Made by a program: the position numbers and the translations under genes. Below the pieces are notes generated by a model. It searched no databases. It was given only the letters and a program-made list of their open reading frames with translations, and had not been told where the DNA came from. This document shows, in pieces, positions 61,454-64,000 of a stretch of 64,000 bases of DNA. Origin of the DNA: JANXVR01 sp034667405 (lineage in GTDB: Bacteria > Actinomycetota > UBA4738 > HRBIN12); assembly GCA_034667405.1 (NCBI GenBank), contig JAXDJX010000012.1, forward strand, positions 51,992 to 115,991. Reading direction: 5' to 3'. Within the stretch, counting starts at the first letter, position 1. Each line of letters begins with the position of its first letter.

Positions 61454-62298
61454 TGGGCGATCCGGCGGACCACGAACGGGAGTTCGCCGACAATCGCAAG
61501 CTCTGGGACGCGTGGACCGCGATCCACACCGCGGGCGAGTTCTACGACGTCGAACGGTTCCGCACCTACCCCGATGACAATCGTATCCAGCCCTGGGAGC
61601 GGAACGAGGTGGGAGACGTTGGGGACAAAACGCTCCTCCACGTCCAATGTCATTTCGGCTTGGACACGCTGTCATGGGCGCGCCTGGGGGCCCGGGTCAC
61701 TGGACTCGATTTCGCCGAGCCAGCCATCGCGTTCGCCCGCGAACTCGCGGCCGACGTCGGCCTCGCGGATGTGAGCAGGTTCGTGATCTCGAACATCTAC
61801 GACGCGCCGTCGGCCCTCCCCGGAGAAACGTTCGACATCGTGTACACGAGCCGCGGGGTCCTCGGCTGGCTGCCGGATATCGACCGATGGGCGCAGGTGG
61901 TGGCGGGGTTCGTGAATCCCGGTGGGATCTTCTATATCCACGAGGCCCACCCCGTGATGCAGGCGATCGCCGAGGAACAGACCACGCCGAACGATCTCCA
62001 CCTGGCCTTCGACTATTGGACGGGGGACGTACTCACCTTCCCGGTAGAGGGGTCCTACGCCGATCCAACCGCCGATGTCGACGCCGAATGGGAGCACGGT
62101 TGGAACCACTCGTTAGGGGAGATCGTGTCCGCGCTGGTGCGGCACGGCTTGCAGATCGAGTTCTTGGACGAGAAGCGAACCCTGGCGTGGCCGGCCGAAT
62201 GGTTGGTCGAACATCCCAGCGGGGGGTACGGGTTTCCCGATGCTCAGACAGGCACGATCCCGCTCATGTTCTCCCTGCGCGCCCGCAAAGCGGCCTGA
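61453..62298 (+). CDS. SAM-dependent methyltransferase (class I)
   Basis: 281 aa. Motif I LLHVQCHFGLDTLSWARLGA (G-loop partly changed to CHFG), motif II GLDFAEPAI, motif III-like DIVYTSRGVLGWLPD. This form of class I methyltransferase often is 'methyltransferase type 11/12' without a known substrate. It overlaps the agmatinase-like gene by TGATG and so is co-translated. A small guanidino compound or amine could be its substrate, but no direct evidence exists. Confidence 0.83.
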   Translation: MGDPADHEREFADNRKLWDAWTAIHTAGEFYDVERFRTYPDDNRIQPWERNEVGDVGDKTLLHVQCHFGLDTLSWARLGARVTGLDFAEPAIAFARELAADVGLADVSRFVISNIYDAPSALPGETFDIVYTSRGVLGWLPDIDRWAQVVAGFVNPGGIFYIHEAHPVMQAIAEEQTTPNDLHLAFDYWTGDVLTFPVEGSYADPTADVDAEWEHGWNHSLGEIVSALVRHGLQIEFLDEKRTLAWPAEWLVEHPSGGYGFPDAQTGTIPLMFSLRARKAA

Positions 62299-62349
62299 GG
62301 AGGGCATCCGCCTCAAGGCCTAACCCGCCCACGCCGACACCTGTGGGGT

Positions 62350-63324
62350 ATGCGGCCCGATCCCGAATTCGCTGTCGGCGAGACCACCGCCGCGTTTCGA
62401 CGGTTGGTCGAGAACGTGGCGCGGGTCATCTCCGGCGATGCCGCCGTCGTCGAGACGGCAGCCATCTGTCTGTTCGCCGAGGGGAACCTTCTCCTGGAAG
62501 GGGTACCCGGCGTCGGCAAGACGATGCTGGCCCGTGCGCTCGCCCGTTCCATCGGCGGTGAGTTCAACCGGGTGCAGGCGACGCCGGATCTCTTGCCATC
62601 CGATCTCACGGGGATCAGCATCTACGACCAGGCCAAGATGGAGTTCCGGTTCGTCCCGGGGCCGGTGTTCGCCAATGTTGTGTTGGTCGACGAGATCAAC
62701 CGCGCGACGCCGCGAACCCAGAGCGCGTTGCTGGAACCGATGGAGGAGCGTCAGGTGACGGTGGAGGGCGTGACCTATCCGATGCTGAAGCCCTACCTGG
62801 TCATCGCCACCGAGAACCCCATGGAGCAGCACGGAACATATCCGCTTCCGGAAGGCCAGCTCGACCGGTTCGCATTGACGGTCGAGGTCGGCTACACGGA
62901 CGCGCAGGGGGCCGCGGACATCGTGCGACGCCAGCTCCACCATCACCCGATCGAAGACCTGGATCCTGTGCTGACGGCTGAGGAAGTGGTTCAGGCCCAA
63001 CATGCCGTTCGTGCCGTCCATGTGGATCAGCCGATCATCGACTACGTGGTCTCCCTGGCGCTCGCCACGCGCGCAGCCGCTGAGATCGCGCTGGGGGCGA
63101 GCCCCCGCTCCATGGTGGCGCTGACCCGTTGCGCGCAGGCGCGCGCCATCAGTGAGGGGCGCAACTTCGTGCTTCCTGACGATGTGAAGGCGTTGGCTCC
63201 GGCTGCGCTGGCGCACCGGCTGATCCCACGCCAGATGCGGGGCGGTGTGGGCGTCGGCCGCGACGTGGTTCGGCGGATCCTCCAGGAGGTCCCCATCCCG
63301 CTCGGCGTCATCGGGAAAGGCTGA
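62350..63324 (+). CDS. MoxR-family AAA+ ATPase
   Basis: 324-aa AAA+ chaperone. Walker A GVPGVGKTML (about 55-64), Walker B NVVLVDEINRATPRTQSALLE (about 113-133), sensor IATENPMEQHGTYPLPEGQLDRF and arginine finger region. MoxR genes stand next to DUF58 genes, as here (5-nt gap), and the pair is usually followed by transglutaminase or von Willebrand-domain genes that help assemble membrane or periplasmic complexes. What follows is outside the window. Confidence 0.93.
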   Translation: MRPDPEFAVGETTAAFRRLVENVARVISGDAAVVETAAICLFAEGNLLLEGVPGVGKTMLARALARSIGGEFNRVQATPDLLPSDLTGISIYDQAKMEFRFVPGPVFANVVLVDEINRATPRTQSALLEPMEERQVTVEGVTYPMLKPYLVIATENPMEQHGTYPLPEGQLDRFALTVEVGYTDAQGAADIVRRQLHHHPIEDLDPVLTAEEVVQAQHAVRAVHVDQPIIDYVVSLALATRAAAEIALGASPRSMVALTRCAQARAISEGRNFVLPDDVKALAPAALAHRLIPRQMRGGVGVGRDVVRRILQEVPIPLGVIGKG

Positions 63325-63329
63325 GCTCG

Positions 63330-64000
63330 GTGCCGCGGCCGCGGCGACGTGCCGCCGGACTCGTTGGGGGCGCCGTGGTCCTGTTCTTCCTTGGTGCCAA
63401 CGTGCAGGCGGGGTGGCTGTACGTCCTGGCGGCGTTCCTGTTGGGAACGCTCATAGCCGGCTTGCTCCTCCCCGCGCTCATGGTGCGGCGTATCGACATA
63501 TCACGCTCGGCCCCGGCCGAAACGTTCCAGGGGGAGGCGGCCGCGGTCGATCTCACCGTGCGCGACGCCTCGTCCGGTGTCCGGCTCGGCGTGGTCGTTG
63601 AGGATCCCCACCTGGCGCAGACGCTTTCCTACGTTCCTGCCCTCAAACCGGGCGACCGCGTAGAGATCCGCACTGAGCGAACGCCCGCCCGTCGCGGTTC
63701 ACAGGGACCGACGGACATCGTGGTTTCCTCCTCCGGGCCTTTCGGTGTCGCGGTCGCCCGGAGGCGCATCCGCGTCGAGGGCGAAACACTCGTCTTCCCC
63801 GCGGTGACGCCGCTCGGATCGTTGCCGTTCGTCCATGCCACCGACACGCACGAACGGTCCGTTCACCCGTATCCGCGGATGGGGCAGGGGCCGGAGTTCC
63901 TCGGGGTCCGCGAATACCGGCCCGGCGACGGGATGCGGCACGTTCACTGGCCCTCGACGGCTCGGCACGGGTCGCTCATCGTTCGCGAGTTCGAAGAGGA
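63330..64000 (+). CDS. DUF58 protein, N-terminal part (3' end outside window)
   Basis: The frame from GTG 63330 stays open to the last base, so the gene is cut by the window. About 223 residues: two membrane spans (about 10-50), then a beta domain (about 60-190) and the DUF58 core signature EFLGVREYRPGDGMRHVHWP followed by STARHGSLIVREFEE, which is diagnostic. DUF58 proteins carry a vWA-like fold and pair with MoxR. GTG lies 5 nt after the MoxR stop. Confidence 0.88.
   Translation, partial: MPRPRRRAAGLVGGAVVLFFLGANVQAGWLYVLAAFLLGTLIAGLLLPALMVRRIDISRSAPAETFQGEAAAVDLTVRDASSGVRLGVVVEDPHLAQTLSYVPALKPGDRVEIRTERTPARRGSQGPTDIVVSSSGPFGVAVARRRIRVEGETLVFPAVTPLGSLPFVHATDTHERSVHPYPRMGQGPEFLGVREYRPGDGMRHVHWPSTARHGSLIVREFEE

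Overview
The window is high-GC, gene-dense DNA from the chromosome of an actinomycetote (Actinobacteria). The evidence is a WhiB-family regulator of the WhiB/WhiB2 type, a fused FbiC and a fused FbiB for coenzyme F420, an RskA-type anti-sigma factor, LGFP repeats, an RF2 gene without a programmed frameshift, and many genes that look leaderless, with a TAGgcT-like -10 box 6-10 nt before the start codon. Several traits do not fit the best-known Actinobacteria (a short archaeal/Thermotoga-type S-adenosylhomocysteinase, a short HPF, no mtrAB beside ahcY), so I suspect a deep-branching or uncultured lineage. No plasmid, phage, IS or CRISPR signal is visible, and no gene-free stretch reaches 300 bases.

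Layout. 1-3.8 kb: the end of an aconitase, an RskA/ECF sigma pair and a degenerate GGDEF protein. 3.9-16.3 kb: a surface-polysaccharide block with an LCP ligase, rmlA, glycosyltransferases, rmlB, rmlD, two unknown genes, a Wzm/Wzt-like ABC exporter, an SMR-like membrane protein, a GT2 and a sugar-nucleotide pyrophosphorylase. 16.4-20.6 kb: a SpoIID/LGFP protein, a DUF3105 protein and a purine permease. 20.6-25.3 kb: the F420 genes fbiB-fbiA on the minus strand, divergent from fbiC. 25.3-31.8 kb: whiB with a palindrome-rich leader, a histone-H1-like gene, a giant GT2 membrane protein, a DUF5719-like protein and an L,D-transpeptidase. 32-38.4 kb: zinc ribbon, phosphomannomutase, Trm112-like protein, PGI/PMI-type isomerase, purine nucleoside phosphorylase, S-adenosylhomocysteinase, an unknown gene and a ComF-like protein. 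38.3-45.7 kb: a probable structured RNA and hpf, a response regulator, a DinB-like protein, an acetolactate-synthase-like enzyme, secA and prfB. 45.6-50.7 kb: a YfhO-like membrane protein, ftsE-ftsX-smpB and the tmRNA gene. 50.7-62.3 kb: an F420-type luciferase-family oxidoreductase, a lipoprotein, a phosphodiesterase, a GcvT-like protein facing two tandem FAD oxidoreductases, an EEP-family protein, an agmatinase-like enzyme and a methyltransferase. 62.3-64 kb: MoxR and the start of a DUF58 protein.

How it fits together. GDP-mannose and dTDP-rhamnose supply (manB, PGI/PMI, pyrophosphorylases, rmlABD), glycosyltransferases, an exporter and an LCP ligase together build and attach a wall glycan. 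SpoIID and L,D-transpeptidase act on peptidoglycan, and WhiB and FtsEX tie this to division. The order LCP-rml / fbiA-fbiB / whiB / manB-PMI / ahcY / comF-hpf-secA resembles, as I remember it, the Mycobacterium tuberculosis Rv3240c-Rv3267 region. The most interesting non-coding signal is the structured leader before hpf (about 38317-38583), which fits the raiA RNA by position and has its own consensus-like promoter.
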